Source of the DNA: Leucobacter zeae
GTDB lineage: Bacteria; Actinomycetota; Actinomycetes; Actinomycetales; Microbacteriaceae
DNA: 64,000 nt
Direction: 5' to 3'
NCBI RefSeq assembly: GCF_016758175.1
Contig: NZ_QYAB01000001.1
Location: forward strand, 1,901,850 to 1,965,849
Shown here piece by piece: positions 25,754 to 35,093 of the stretch (its first letter is position 1; every line of letters begins with the position of its first letter). The position numbers were made by a program, and so were the translations under genes. Below the pieces are notes generated by a model. The model did no database searches, was not told where the DNA came from, and worked only from the letters and a program-made list of their open reading frames with translations.

Positions 25754-26743
25754 ATGACTGCTTCGCTCTTTCGCCCCACGACGGCCGGCGGTGCCCGCTC
25801 CACGGCCGGGGGCCGCCGCCGTCCGAACGGCGCCGCCGTGCTTGCCCTGGTCACCCTTCCATTGCTGGCAGCAACCGGCTGCGCCGCTGAGAAGGCGCCG
25901 GCAGGCGTCACCGAGTCCGAGGCAGGAACCCCTGCTGGCGCGCCGACCGCAGCAGCGCCTGAGACCGAGAAGCAGGCTTCTCCTTCGGAAGCGTCCCGCC
26001 AGGATCCCGAACCGGCGACGGACGGAATCGAGGAGAACCCCGGGTACGATCAGGCCGGATTGGACGAGCACCTGCGGTCGGCAGCCTGGTCAGATGACGT
26101 AGCTGCCGCCGAGAAGCTCATCGCCTGGGGCGCAGACGTGAACGCACGGGATGAGACGATGCAGTCCGCATACCTCATCGCGACCAGCGAGGGCCATCTG
26201 GAGCTCTTGCGACTCACTCTCGCGCACGGCGCTGACGTGCGCGACCTCGACAGTTGGGATGGCACCGGGCTCATTCGCGCAGCCGAGCGCGGCCACTGGC
26301 AGGTCGTCGGCGAGCTCATCCAAGCGGGTGTGCCGCTCGATCACGTGAATCGGGTGGGGTACCAGGCCATACACGAGGCCGTCGTCTTCGGCCGCGACGA
26401 CGAGAGCTATCACGCGACCGTCCGCGTGCTCATCGCGGGCGGGGTCGATTTCTCGACGCCATCGGTCTCCGAAGGGCAGACCCCGCTCCAGATGGCGTAC
26501 GCCAAAGGATTCCCCCGGCAGGCAGCCCTGATCGAGGCGCTCACAACGGCTCCGGCGCCTCAGGACCCGGAGGCGGCGCTGTTCGCTGCGGCCGAATCAG
26601 GGGATCCCAACGCCGTCGCAATCGCGCTCCGAGCAGGCGCAGCACCCGATGCGAGGAATGCCGACGGTCGAACCGCGCTCGAGATCGCGGAGGCGAACAC
26701 GCATCCGGCCTCGGCCCAGATTCTTCGCGCGCTCGGCGGGTGA
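25754..26743 (+). CDS. Ankyrin-repeat lipoprotein
   Basis: 329 residues. The signal peptide ends in a lipobox, LLAATGC, so the protein is likely anchored outside the membrane. A Pro/Ala/Glu-rich spacer follows, then several ankyrin repeats: DVAAAEKLIAWGADVNARDE, GHLELLRLTLAHGADVRDLD, GHWQVVGELIQAGVPLDHV and a final GDPNAVAIALRAGAAPDARN. Ankyrin domains bind partner proteins; bacterial examples include partners of catalases and of toxin systems. Start ATG 25754. It converges with parC, 66 nt away. The partner is unknown. Confidence 0.88.
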   Translation: MTASLFRPTTAGGARSTAGGRRRPNGAAVLALVTLPLLAATGCAAEKAPAGVTESEAGTPAGAPTAAAPETEKQASPSEASRQDPEPATDGIEENPGYDQAGLDEHLRSAAWSDDVAAAEKLIAWGADVNARDETMQSAYLIATSEGHLELLRLTLAHGADVRDLDSWDGTGLIRAAERGHWQVVGELIQAGVPLDHVNRVGYQAIHEAVVFGRDDESYHATVRVLIAGGVDFSTPSVSEGQTPLQMAYAKGFPRQAALIEALTTAPAPQDPEAALFAAAESGDPNAVAIALRAGAAPDARNADGRTALEIAEANTHPASAQILRALGG

Positions 26744-26809
26744 TACCGGTCCCGACGAACGAGGTCCGTCACGGCGCCTGCGGAATGCGCCGCCGCATCG
26801 ACAAGGGCC

Positions 26810-29260
26810 TTACGGCGCTGACCCGACGAAAGCCGCAGCCCCGTCGATCGGTTGCCCCGATCCGTCCCGCTTGCCGAGCTCCGTCGGGAGCTTGCGCGCA
26901 GCTCCGTCAGCGGAGAGCACCCGCGGCTCGCCCGTACCGACCCACGCGCACGCGATCTGGTCCTCCCACTTGAGGAAGCGCTGCGCCCGCACGCCTCCGG
27001 TCGCTCGTCCCTTCGCGGGGAACTCCGCCCAGTCGGAGACCTTGGCGGTCGCCACATCGGTTCCGGGCAGCGTGATGGAACTGTCGGCGACCGTGACGAC
27101 GCGGGCATCCGCGCCGTTCTCCACCGCGCCGGCGAACACGACGCGCGCGTCGGCTCCGAGCCTGATCCCCGCCATCCCGCCTGCGGGACGGCCCTGCGGG
27201 CGCACGGAGGACGCCGGGAAGCGCAGGAGCTGGGCATCGCTCGTGACCACGGCGAACTCGCTCCCGTCATCCGCGGGGAACGCGCCGACGAGCCGGTCGC
27301 CGTCCTTCAAGCCGATCACCTCGAACTCGGGCCGCGCAGGCAGATCGGTCAGCACCACGCGTTTGACGGTGCCCTGCGCGGTGAACATGCCGATCGGGGT
27401 CTCCGTGTCGAGCGGCACAATGCCGACGACCCTGAGCTTCTTGTCGGCGACGCCGATGTAGTCGGTGAGCTTCACCCCCGCGGAGAACGCGATGCTCGCC
27501 GCGGGCACGAGGGGCAGGTCGACCGGGGTGAAACGGTGCAGTGTGCCGTCGGACAGGACCGCGCCCAACTCACCTCGCACCGTGCCGTCGACGCGGGACA
27601 GCACCGCCCCGTGCTTCGTCGCGCGCGACGCCGACCGCGGCGATTCGAGGGCTTCGGGATCCCGGTCGACGCGAAGCGCTCGCCCGGTCACCGAGACGAG
27701 CACGGTGCACGGCGTATCCGCGACCTGCAGCGAGGCACCCTGCGCCGCGGCGCGGGTCGGGCGCGCGACGGCTCCCGTGAGCACCGTGCGACGCGGCGTG
27801 CCGAACGCCTCAGCGGCCTGGTCGAGCTCGTCCGCGACGACCCCCCGCAGCTTGTCCTTGCTGCCGAGGATCTCGAGCAGGCGCTCGATCTCGGACTGCA
27901 GCTCCGCGCGCTCCGCCTCGAGCTCGACGCGGGAGAACTTCGTCAGGCGCCGCAGTCGCAACTCGAGAATGTACTCGGCCTGCACCTCGGAGAGATCGAA
28001 CACCTGCATCAGGCGCGTGCGCGCAGCCTCGGCGTCGTCGCTCGTGCGGATGAGCTGGATGACCTCGTCGATGTCGAGGATCGCGAGGAGCAGCCCCTCC
28101 ACGAGGTGCAGGCGCTCGCGCCGCTTCTTGAGCCGGTACTCGCAGCGGCGCGTGATGACCGAGATGCGGTGGTCGAGGAACACGCGCAGCATCTCGCGCA
28201 ACCCGAGAGTCTGCGGCTGGCCGTTCACGAGCGCGACGGAGTTGATGCTGAACGAGTCCTCGAGCGGCGTGTACCGGTAGAGCTGCTCGAGCACGGCCTC
28301 GGGGGAGAACCCGGTCTTCAGCGAGATGACGAGCTTCAGCCCGTTCTTGCGGTCGGTGAGGTCGACGACATCCGAGATGCCCGAGAGCTTCTTGGCCTCG
28401 ACGCCCTGCTTGATCTTCTCGATCACGCGCTCGGGACCGACGAGGTACGGCAGTTCCGTCACCACGATGCCGGTGCGCCGGGGACCGAGCTGCTCGACCG
28501 AGGCCTTCGCGCGGGTGCGGAAGGCGCCGCGGCCCGTGCGGTAGGCGTCTTTGACCCCGTCGAGGCCGACGATCGTGCCGCCTCCCGGCAGGTCGGGACC
28601 GGGGATGAACTCCATCAGCTCGTCGACCGTCGCGTTCGGGTGCCGCAGCAGGTGCTTCGCGCCGTCGACGACCTCGACGAGGTTGTGCGGCGCCAGGTTC
28701 GTCGCCATCCCGACGGCGATCCCGCTGGCGCCGTTCACCAGCAGGTTGGGCACCGCCGAGGGCAGCACGTCGGGCTGCATGATCTGGTTGTCGTAGTTCG
28801 GCACGAAGTCGACCACGTCCTCGTCGAGCGACTCCGTCATCGCGAGCGCGGCGCCCGCGAGCCGAGCCTCGGTGTACCGCGAGGCGGCGGGCCCGTCGTC
28901 GAGCGAGCCGAAGTTGCCGTGCCCGTCGACGAGCGGCAGGCGGAGCGCGAACCCCTGGGCGAGGCGGACGAGCGCGTCGTAGATCGAGGAATCGCCGTGC
29001 GGGTGCAGCTTGCCCATCACCTCGCCGACCACGCGGGCCGACTTCACGTGCCCCTTGTCGGGGCGCAGACCCATGTCCTGCATCATGAAGAGGATGCGGC
29101 GCTGCACGGGCTTGAGCCCGTCGCGCGCGTCGGGGAGCGCGCGCGAATAGATCACGGAATAGGCGTACTCGAGGAACGACCCCTCCATCTCCTGCGAGAT
29201 GTCGATGTCCTCGATGCGTTCGCCAGCGGTCTCGTGAGGGACTCCTGTGGCATCGGTCAT
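26810..29260 (-). CDS. parC: DNA topoisomerase IV subunit A (GyrA/ParC-type)
   Basis: DNA-cleaving subunit of a type IIA topoisomerase, partner of the subunit at 22409. About 816 residues. The breakage-reunion domain includes SVIYSRALPDARDGLKPVQ, the quinolone-site segment GKLHPHGDSSIYDALVRLA and the catalytic Tyr in ASRYTEARL. A coiled-coil tower follows (LEAERAELQSEIERLLEIL), then a C-terminal beta-pinwheel. ATG 29260 or ATG 29272 can serve as start; neither has a ribosome site, and the second overlaps the start of the divergent phosphatase gene. Confidence 0.92.
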   Translation of the reverse strand: MTDATGVPHETAGERIEDIDISQEMEGSFLEYAYSVIYSRALPDARDGLKPVQRRILFMMQDMGLRPDKGHVKSARVVGEVMGKLHPHGDSSIYDALVRLAQGFALRLPLVDGHGNFGSLDDGPAASRYTEARLAGAALAMTESLDEDVVDFVPNYDNQIMQPDVLPSAVPNLLVNGASGIAVGMATNLAPHNLVEVVDGAKHLLRHPNATVDELMEFIPGPDLPGGGTIVGLDGVKDAYRTGRGAFRTRAKASVEQLGPRRTGIVVTELPYLVGPERVIEKIKQGVEAKKLSGISDVVDLTDRKNGLKLVISLKTGFSPEAVLEQLYRYTPLEDSFSINSVALVNGQPQTLGLREMLRVFLDHRISVITRRCEYRLKKRRERLHLVEGLLLAILDIDEVIQLIRTSDDAEAARTRLMQVFDLSEVQAEYILELRLRRLTKFSRVELEAERAELQSEIERLLEILGSKDKLRGVVADELDQAAEAFGTPRRTVLTGAVARPTRAAAQGASLQVADTPCTVLVSVTGRALRVDRDPEALESPRSASRATKHGAVLSRVDGTVRGELGAVLSDGTLHRFTPVDLPLVPAASIAFSAGVKLTDYIGVADKKLRVVGIVPLDTETPIGMFTAQGTVKRVVLTDLPARPEFEVIGLKDGDRLVGAFPADDGSEFAVVTSDAQLLRFPASSVRPQGRPAGGMAGIRLGADARVVFAGAVENGADARVVTVADSSITLPGTDVATAKVSDWAEFPAKGRATGGVRAQRFLKWEDQIACAWVGTGEPRVLSADGAARKLPTELGKRDGSGQPIDGAAAFVGSAP

Positions 29261-29270
29261 AATGGATTTC

Positions 29271-30521
29271 ATGCTACCGACCGCCACCGACAACGGCGCG
29301 AGGCTTGCCGCGATTCTGCCAACAGGCCTCGCCGCGGTCGCCCGCGGCGCGGGAGCCGACCCGGCCGAGGTGCTCGGGCGCGCCCTCGGCGCCGGCACGC
29401 TCGACGATCGGGTCCGACTCGCCGCGTCCGGGGCGCTCCCGGCGATCCGCTCCTTCGTGCTGGTGGTCGTCGACGGGCTGGGCCACGCGAATCTGGCGGA
29501 GCGCAAGGGCCACGCTCCCGCTCTCGCGAAGCTCCAGCGGCGCAGGATCGAGACCGTCGCCCCCTCCACGACGGGCGCCGCGCTGACCACGCTCACAACA
29601 GGCAGGCTCCCGGGCGAGCACGGGCTCATCGGCTACCGCATCCGCCACCCAGAACTCGGTCTGCTCACGACGCTGCGCGACTGGGAGGGCATCGCCGACC
29701 GGGCAGCCTGGCAGCGGGCCGCTCCGCTCTTCGGACTGGCCGAGTCGATCGGGGCGAGGTCGATCGCGATCGGCCGTCCGGCGCACGCCTCGGGCGGGCT
29801 CACCGAGGCGATCCTGTCGGGAGCCGAGTACCACCCCGGTCAGCGCATCGACGACCGGTTCGCGATCGCCTCCTCGCTGCTCCGCACGGGTGAGCCCGCG
29901 ATCGTCTACCTCTACATCGACGAGCTCGACAAGGCCGCCCACGAGCACGGGTGGCAGAGCGACGCCTGGGTGCGACGGCTCGAACAGCTCGACGCGGCGC
30001 TCGACGGGTTCCTCCGCACCCTTCCGGGCGGCGTCGGGGTGGCGCTCACCGCCGATCACGGGATCATCGACGTCGCGGCGCATCAGCAGGTGATGCTCGA
30101 CTCCGAGCCCGATCGATTCGCCGATGTCGCTGCGGTCGGGGGCGAGCCCCGCATGCGCTCGCTCTATCTGCGGGACGGCGTCGACGCCGCGGAGACCGCG
30201 CGGGCGTGGGCCGGGATCGAGGGCGACCGGGCCTGGGTCGCCACGCGCGAGGCGGCGGTCGCGAGCGGGTGGTTCGGCACCGTCGCCCCCGAGGTCGCCG
30301 AACGGCTCGGCGACGTGATCATCGCCGCGCGCAAGCGCGTCGCCTACTACTGCGGCGACGACGACCCGCGCGCACTCGCCATGGTCGGCCAGCACGGATC
30401 GCTCTCCGAAGAGGAGCGGGGGGTGCCCCTCGTGCTCGCCGGGGCGCTCGCCGGAACCGGCTTCGCGGCGGCGGCGGCCGCGAACGCGCGGGCCGTCCCC
30501 GGCGCGCTCCCCGGCCGCTAG
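29271..30521 (+). CDS. Alkaline phosphatase superfamily / nucleotide pyrophosphatase-like protein
   Basis: 416 residues of the phosphodiesterase/nucleotide pyrophosphatase branch of the alkaline phosphatase superfamily. The metal Asp is in FVLVVVDGLGHANLAERK, the Thr nucleophile in APSTTGAALTTLTTGRLPG, further metal ligands in YLYIDELDKAAHEHG and LTADHGIIDVA, and the last His in VGQHGSLSEEERGVPL. No signal peptide is seen. The substrate is unknown. ATG 29271 sits 7 nt after CATAAT, which suggests a leaderless mRNA; upstream ATG 29262 and GTG 29247 are alternatives. Confidence 0.88.
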   Translation: MLPTATDNGARLAAILPTGLAAVARGAGADPAEVLGRALGAGTLDDRVRLAASGALPAIRSFVLVVVDGLGHANLAERKGHAPALAKLQRRRIETVAPSTTGAALTTLTTGRLPGEHGLIGYRIRHPELGLLTTLRDWEGIADRAAWQRAAPLFGLAESIGARSIAIGRPAHASGGLTEAILSGAEYHPGQRIDDRFAIASSLLRTGEPAIVYLYIDELDKAAHEHGWQSDAWVRRLEQLDAALDGFLRTLPGGVGVALTADHGIIDVAAHQQVMLDSEPDRFADVAAVGGEPRMRSLYLRDGVDAAETARAWAGIEGDRAWVATREAAVASGWFGTVAPEVAERLGDVIIAARKRVAYYCGDDDPRALAMVGQHGSLSEEERGVPLVLAGALAGTGFAAAAAANARAVPGALPGR

Positions 30522-30568
30522 ACGGGGCCCGGCGCCTCCGCGCGACGGACCCGCCGGGCAGGAGCCCG

Positions 30569-31891
30569 CTAGCGCTCTGCGGGGTCCTCGTCGCTGCGCG
30601 TGCCGAAGAGGATGTCGTCCCAGCTCGGGATCGACGCCCGACCCTTCTTCCGTCCTTCGGCCTCCGTCCTGCCGCTGCTCTGCTGAGTGGTCTCCCGATC
30701 CGCCGCACCGGCGCCGAATGCAGCGCCGCGCGGGGCATCGGGCCGCTCGGAGCTCTGACGATCCGCTCCGGAGCGCACCGCCGCCAGATCCACGGGCTGC
30801 GCACCGCGCGCCTCCTGCCGGTCGGCCTTCGAGACGGCTGCGCCGGCCCAGATGCTACGTCCCTTCGCCCGCGGCTGCACCGGGGCGTCCTGCGCGGCAT
30901 CGTGCGGCGAGCGGGACCCGCCGCCGTCCGAATCGGACGGAACCGCGGAACCGTCGGATCGGTCCGTCGGCTCGGGCGCATCGGCTGCGGGCTCGTGGTC
31001 CGAGGCGCGGTTCGCCAGCTCGCGTTCGCCGCGTCGCCGGCGGAGCGCATCGAGGAGGTCGGCGGTCTGGCTCAGGTCGACGGGGCCCTCGTCGGACTTG
31101 ATGGCGCGCTGGTCGATCTCGCGACGCCGCGCGTACTCGGCGTCGGCATCGGCGAGGGAGGGGGAGTGCCCGTCGCGGTCCTCGTCCCCGGCGCCGTCGC
31201 TCGCATCGGAGGAGTCGCCGCCGTCGACGTCGAACTGGAGCTGATCCGGGTCGATCGCTCCCGTGTCGAAGGCGCCGGAATCGAACCGCCCCGATTTCTC
31301 GCCGTCATCGACGGCGCGGAGCTTCGGAATCAGCCGATCCCCGACATCGCCCTGCTTGGACAGGTTGACGGCGTCGGGATTGACGGGGGAGAGGGTGCCC
31401 TTGCGATGCTCGAACGACCAGACGGCACGGTGGGCGACGTCGTGCGAGATGAACTCGAGACTCACCATCCACCCGGTCTCGGCGTCGCGCCAGGAGGACC
31501 ATTCGCTCGCGTCGGCTCCGAGGGAGATCAACCGCTCGGCGATCACCGCGCCGAAGCGCTGATCGGCCTCGTCGTGCGCGTCGGTGCGGACGGGCACGGC
31601 GTGAGCGCGCTCGAGGATGTATCGGCGCTCGGCGAGCACCGGCTCCTCGTAGCGTTCGACGTCCGCCTCGTCGAGACCCGTCTCGGCCGCCACCTGAGCG
31701 CGGCTCCTACCCGCTCGGATGAGCGCCTGGATCTCCCGCGGGCTGACGCGGGCGGACTCCCGCTCGCGCTTCGCGAGGTGGCGCAGCTCGAGCAGGGCGG
31801 CCTCGTCGACCACGAAGCGGAACTCCTCGTCGGCGTCGTTGACCACGATCAACGACTGGTCCTCGCGTCGCACAAAGCGCAACTCGTCCAT
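30569..31891 (-). CDS. sepH: Septation protein SepH
   Basis: SepH (DUF3071) binds FtsZ and promotes cell division in actinobacteria. 440 residues. The conserved N-terminal region has ELRFVRREDQSLIVVNDAD, a helix-turn-helix-like segment (VSPREIQALIRAGRSRAQVA, then AETGLDEADVERYEEPV) and WMVSLEFISHDVAHRAVWS. The C-terminal half is a disordered acidic/Ser/Arg tail ending in the conserved GRASIPSWDDILFGTR. ATG 31891 with a GGGAAGGGAAG upstream is preferred over a frame start 13 codons earlier. Confidence 0.93.
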   Translation of the reverse strand: MDELRFVRREDQSLIVVNDADEEFRFVVDEAALLELRHLAKRERESARVSPREIQALIRAGRSRAQVAAETGLDEADVERYEEPVLAERRYILERAHAVPVRTDAHDEADQRFGAVIAERLISLGADASEWSSWRDAETGWMVSLEFISHDVAHRAVWSFEHRKGTLSPVNPDAVNLSKQGDVGDRLIPKLRAVDDGEKSGRFDSGAFDTGAIDPDQLQFDVDGGDSSDASDGAGDEDRDGHSPSLADADAEYARRREIDQRAIKSDEGPVDLSQTADLLDALRRRRGERELANRASDHEPAADAPEPTDRSDGSAVPSDSDGGGSRSPHDAAQDAPVQPRAKGRSIWAGAAVSKADRQEARGAQPVDLAAVRSGADRQSSERPDAPRGAAFGAGAADRETTQQSSGRTEAEGRKKGRASIPSWDDILFGTRSDEDPAER

Positions 31892-32099
31892 CGGCGCTTC
31901 CCTTCCCTGGCTCGCGAACCAGCGTGCCACAGGGTGCCCGTTCCCCGCGTATTGAGGCGGGCGCGTATGAAAGTTCTCGCGTGCGCATTCCGCGCTCAGA
32001 GAACTCGAAGGCGGCGGGTTTGCGCAGACCGCGCTCCGTAAGGCAGACTATGGCCGCTCGAAGGATGCGTGCCAGCACGGCACGGGAATGCAGGAGAGA

Positions 32100-32390
32100 A
32101 TGGCCACCGACTACGACGCCCCCCGCAAGACCGAAGAAGATGCCGAGTCGATCGAGGCGCTCAAGGAGCGCGGTCCGGCGAAGGGTTCGTCTGGCCTCGA
32201 CTCCGAGGACGCCGACAACCCGAGCTTCGCCATCGGCGGAACGGACCTCTCCGGGGTCGAGCTCGACATCGTAGTGCTCCCGCAGCAGGACGACGAGTTC
32301 ACCTGCGTGAGCTGCTTCCTCGTCCGACACCGCTCGCAGCTCGACCACGAGACCGATCTGGGCCCGGTCTGCGCGGAGTGCTCCGCCTAG
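32100..32390 (+). CDS. DUF4193 family zinc-ribbon-like protein
   Basis: 96 residues. The N-terminal half is charged (MATDYDAPRKTEEDAESIEA). The C-terminal half has FTCVSCFLVRHRSQL and PVCAECSA, a Cx2C...Cx2C arrangement like a zinc ribbon. The family is conserved in actinobacteria next to dut and DUF3093 genes, as here; its role is unknown. AGGAGAGA directly before ATG 32100 is a strong ribosome site. A strong hairpin follows. Confidence 0.9.
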   Translation: MATDYDAPRKTEEDAESIEALKERGPAKGSSGLDSEDADNPSFAIGGTDLSGVELDIVVLPQQDDEFTCVSCFLVRHRSQLDHETDLGPVCAECSA

Positions 32391-32445
32391 ACCGAGCAGC
32401 CGCGAGGCCCCGCCGCGTGTCGATGCAGGCGGCGCCCCGAACGCC

Positions 32446-32483
32446 GGAGCGCGCCGGAACCCATCAGGGTTCCGGCGCGCTCC
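32446..32483. terminator. Bidirectional terminator between DUF4193 and DUF3093 genes
   Basis: A perfect 17-bp stem (GGAGCGCGCCGGAACCC with its complement) closes on an ATCA loop between two convergent genes. Confidence 0.85.
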
Positions 32484-32536
32484 GCTGTCGTATCCGGCTC
32501 CTCGTCGGGATGCGTCGCCCCGACTCGCGGTCGGCG

Positions 32537-33022
32537 TCAGGCGGATCCGGCCTCGGCGCGCGATGCCTCGATGGCGTCGGCGAGCCGGCGCGGGTGCCGG
32601 GTCGTGATGATCCAGTAGGGCGCCGGGTCGGCTGGATCGATGTTGGCGATCCGCACGCCGCGATGGATCCAACCGCGCACGAGCAGGTAGCTCCGGGCGT
32701 CGAGTCCCGGGCCGATCGCCTGACGGAGCGCCTCGGCCCCGAGCAGCTCGATCTCGCCGAGCTGCGAGACCGGGATCCGCGCACGACCGGCCTCGAGCAC
32801 GCCGCCGGCAAGACGCACGGTCGGGCTGAGCGTGAAGAGCAGCACGGCGCACAGCACGTAGACGATCACGGCGGTCGGCACGGCGATGGGCGCGTTGACC
32901 GGGGTCAGCACGAGGGAGACCGCGGGCACGACGAGCAGGACCGCGAGGAAGAGGCCGGGGCCTGGCACGAGCCGCTCGCGGTAGTCGGTCGTGCTTTCCT
33001 GCGCGGTGTCGTGTTTCGCCAT
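32537..33022 (-). CDS. DUF3093 family membrane protein
   Basis: 161 residues with two N-terminal membrane helices (LFLAVLLVVPAVSLVLTPV and VIVYVLCAVLLFTLSPTV), then a soluble beta-rich domain containing YLLVRGWIHRGVRI and YWIITTRHPRRLADAI. This matches the actinobacterial DUF3093 family, function unknown. It is divergent from dut, and the two start codons are 71 nt apart. Confidence 0.88.
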   Translation of the reverse strand: MAKHDTAQESTTDYRERLVPGPGLFLAVLLVVPAVSLVLTPVNAPIAVPTAVIVYVLCAVLLFTLSPTVRLAGGVLEAGRARIPVSQLGEIELLGAEALRQAIGPGLDARSYLLVRGWIHRGVRIANIDPADPAPYWIITTRHPRRLADAIEASRAEAGSA

Positions 33023-33080
33023 GCGCCCATTATCCCAGCGCCGAGCTGCGGCGACGGCCCCGACTCACGGACGCATCCGG

Positions 33081-33086
33081 TAGCCT
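33081..33086 (+). promoter_or_regulatory. -10 box of dut (leaderless)
   Basis: TAGCCT ends 6 nt before the GTG of dut at 33093. The same box and spacing precede the short ORF at 4764. No Shine-Dalgarno sequence fits in the gap. Confidence 0.45.
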
Positions 33087-33092
33087 GTCCGG

Positions 33093-33539
33093 GTGACAGA
33101 TGTCGTTGAGATCCCCATCAGGGCGGAGCAGCCGCCGAAGTACGCGCACGTCGGCGACGCCGGAGCCGATCTGCGGTCGACGGAGTCGGTGCGGATCGAA
33201 CCGGGCGAACGCGCCCTGATCGGAACCGGGATCTCGTTCGCGCTCCCCGAGGGCTACGCCGCATTCGTGGTCCCGCGCAGCGGTCTCGCCGCGAAGCACG
33301 GCATCACCGTGCTGAACTCGCCCGGCACGGTCGACGCCGGGTATCGCGGCGAGGTCAAGGTGACGCTGCTCAACACGGATCGCGAGCACGCGTTCCAGGT
33401 GGAGCCGGGCGACCGCATCGCCCAGGTGATCTTCATGCCCGTCTCGCGGGCGGTGTTCGCCCCGGTCGATGACCTCCCGAGCAGCGAGCGCGGCACCGGC
33501 GGCTTCGGCTCGACCGGGATCGGCGACGAGCGCGGCTGA
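33093..33539 (+). CDS. dut: Deoxyuridine 5'-triphosphate nucleotidohydrolase
   Basis: Hydrolyses dUTP to dUMP and PPi, keeping uracil out of DNA and feeding dTMP synthesis; a homotrimer in the cytoplasm. 148 residues with all five dUTPase motifs: DAGADL, PRSGLAAKHG, the catalytic Asp segment GTVDAGYRGEV, GDRIAQ, and the P-loop-like C-terminal RGTGGFGSTG. GTG 33093 is the only sensible start and looks leaderless. DUF3710 and DUF3159 genes follow on the same strand, an arrangement conserved in actinobacteria. Confidence 0.96.
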   Translation: MTDVVEIPIRAEQPPKYAHVGDAGADLRSTESVRIEPGERALIGTGISFALPEGYAAFVVPRSGLAAKHGITVLNSPGTVDAGYRGEVKVTLLNTDREHAFQVEPGDRIAQVIFMPVSRAVFAPVDDLPSSERGTGGFGSTGIGDERG

Positions 33540-33591
33540 GCGCGACCGGCACACCGCCTCCGTGCGGGTTCCAGAGTGAGGAAGATTCGAG

Positions 33592-34284
33592 ATGAGTGAA
33601 GAGGGTTCGCAGATGAACGAGGAGCGCACGGCGGAGGACGCGGTCGAGCTGCACGACGGGGGAGCGGAGGCCGAGGTCGACGAGACGAAGTCGGCGCCGT
33701 CCGATCGCGAGACCGCCGGACCGTTCGACGCGAGCGAGGTCCCCGCGATCCGTCCCTACGTCGATCTGGGCGGCATCAAGGTCGCCCCGCGCGAGGGTCT
33801 GCAGCTGCGCCTCGAGGTCGACGAGCGCAACAACCGCGTCGTGGCGGTCTCGCTCGAGTACGCGGAGTCGCTGCTGCAGGTCCAGGCGTTCTCGGCGCCG
33901 AAGACCACGGGTCTCTGGAACACGATCCGGGCGGATCTCACCCGGCAGCTGGCCGCGCAGGGCGCCGAAGCGGTCGAGGAGGACGGCCCGCTCGGCACGG
34001 AGCTCCTCGCACGCACCGACGTTCCCGCCGAGCAGGGCGGCGGCGTGCGCGTCGCGCGCTTCATCGCCGTCGACGGCCCCCGCTGGACGCTGCGCGGCAC
34101 GATCATGGGCAAGGCAGCGGTCGACGCATCGGCGCGCGAGCAGGTCATCGACCTCTTCCGCGAGCTCGTCGTCGTGCGCGGCGATCAGCCGCTGCCCCCG
34201 AGCGACCTCCTGCCCCTGCGGGTGCCCGCCGGGGTGCAGGCGCCGCAGCGGCAGGACCCCGCGGCCGGAACCACCCAGGCGTGA
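33592..34284 (+). CDS. DUF3710 family protein
   Basis: 230 residues. An acidic N-terminal region precedes the conserved domain, visible in PYVDLGGIKVAPREGLQLRL, VEYAESLLQVQAFSAPK-like segments and RWTLRGTIMGKAAVDA. The family is actinobacterial and of unknown function. ATG 33592 has AGGAAG upstream. Its stop overlaps the start of the next gene (GTGA), so the two are translationally coupled, probably in an operon with dut. Confidence 0.88.
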   Translation: MSEEGSQMNEERTAEDAVELHDGGAEAEVDETKSAPSDRETAGPFDASEVPAIRPYVDLGGIKVAPREGLQLRLEVDERNNRVVAVSLEYAESLLQVQAFSAPKTTGLWNTIRADLTRQLAAQGAEAVEEDGPLGTELLARTDVPAEQGGGVRVARFIAVDGPRWTLRGTIMGKAAVDASAREQVIDLFRELVVVRGDQPLPPSDLLPLRVPAGVQAPQRQDPAAGTTQA

Positions 34285-35090
34285 GCGGCTCTGCGGCCGA
34301 CGACGCGCCCGGGCCGGATCGGGATCCCGAACCGGCCCGGGGGTCCGAGTCGACCGCCGATCCCGGCGCCGCCGAACGGATCGGGTCGCGGATCGGCGGC
34401 GGACTCGCCGACGCGATGCGGTCCGGAGCCAGCGGCGAGCAGTTGACCGCTGACGGCCTGCTCGCCGCGATCGGCGGCTGGCGCGGGATCGGCGAGTCGC
34501 TCGTTCCGGCACTGCTCTTCCTCGCGATCTACATCCCGACGCAGGACGCCCGGCTCTCGGCGCTCGTACCCGGGGGGCTCGCGGTCGCGCTCGTCGTGAT
34601 CCGTCTCGTCCGGCGCGAGACGCTCGTCTCCGCGATCTCCGGCATGCTCGGTGTCGGCGTCGCGGTGCTCATCACGCTCATCACCGGGCGCGGGATCGAC
34701 TACTACCTCTCGGGCTTCGTGATCAACGCCGCGTGGGCGCTCGGGCTCTTCATCTCCGTCATCGTGGGCTGGCCGGCGCTCGGCCTCGCGATAGGCGCCT
34801 TCTCAGGGGATCTCACGGGGTGGCGCAGGAAGCCCGCGGTCCGGAGGGTCGCGACGCTGCTCACGCTGCTGTGGCTCTCGCTGTTCGTCCTGCGCCTCGC
34901 CGTGCAGCTTCCGCTCTACCTCTCCGAGCAGGTCGCGGCCCTCGGGTTCGCCCGCATCGCGATGGGCGTTCCGCTCTTCGCGGCGGTGATCGTCGTCACC
35001 TGGTTCACCGCCCGCAAGCACCTGCGATCATCTGATGATTCGGCGGGCGGATCCGTTGCGGAGACTGGGCAAAACACCCCGCCTGCGTGA
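34281..35090 (+). CDS. DUF3159 family membrane protein
   Basis: 269 residues. A disordered N-terminal tail is followed by the LTADGLLAAIGGWRGIGESL motif and about six membrane helices (for example LVPALLFLAIYIPTQ, ALVVIRLVRRETLVSAISGM and AAVIVVTWFTARKHL). DUF3159 proteins are conserved in actinobacteria next to DUF3710, function unknown. GTG 34281 overlaps the DUF3710 stop by 4 nt. Confidence 0.88.
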   Translation: MSGSAADDAPGPDRDPEPARGSESTADPGAAERIGSRIGGGLADAMRSGASGEQLTADGLLAAIGGWRGIGESLVPALLFLAIYIPTQDARLSALVPGGLAVALVVIRLVRRETLVSAISGMLGVGVAVLITLITGRGIDYYLSGFVINAAWALGLFISVIVGWPALGLAIGAFSGDLTGWRRKPAVRRVATLLTLLWLSLFVLRLAVQLPLYLSEQVAALGFARIAMGVPLFAAVIVVTWFTARKHLRSSDDSAGGSVAETGQNTPPA

Positions 35091-35093
35091 CAA

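Noticed and set aside
26852..29893. Long open frame opposite parC, like those opposite glnA, acnA, dxs, sucB and the fad operon
   Set aside because: In GC-rich DNA the frame opposite a real gene often stays open. These have no ribosome site, no family resemblance and low-complexity Arg/Asp/Val-rich products, while the opposite strand encodes complete known proteins.
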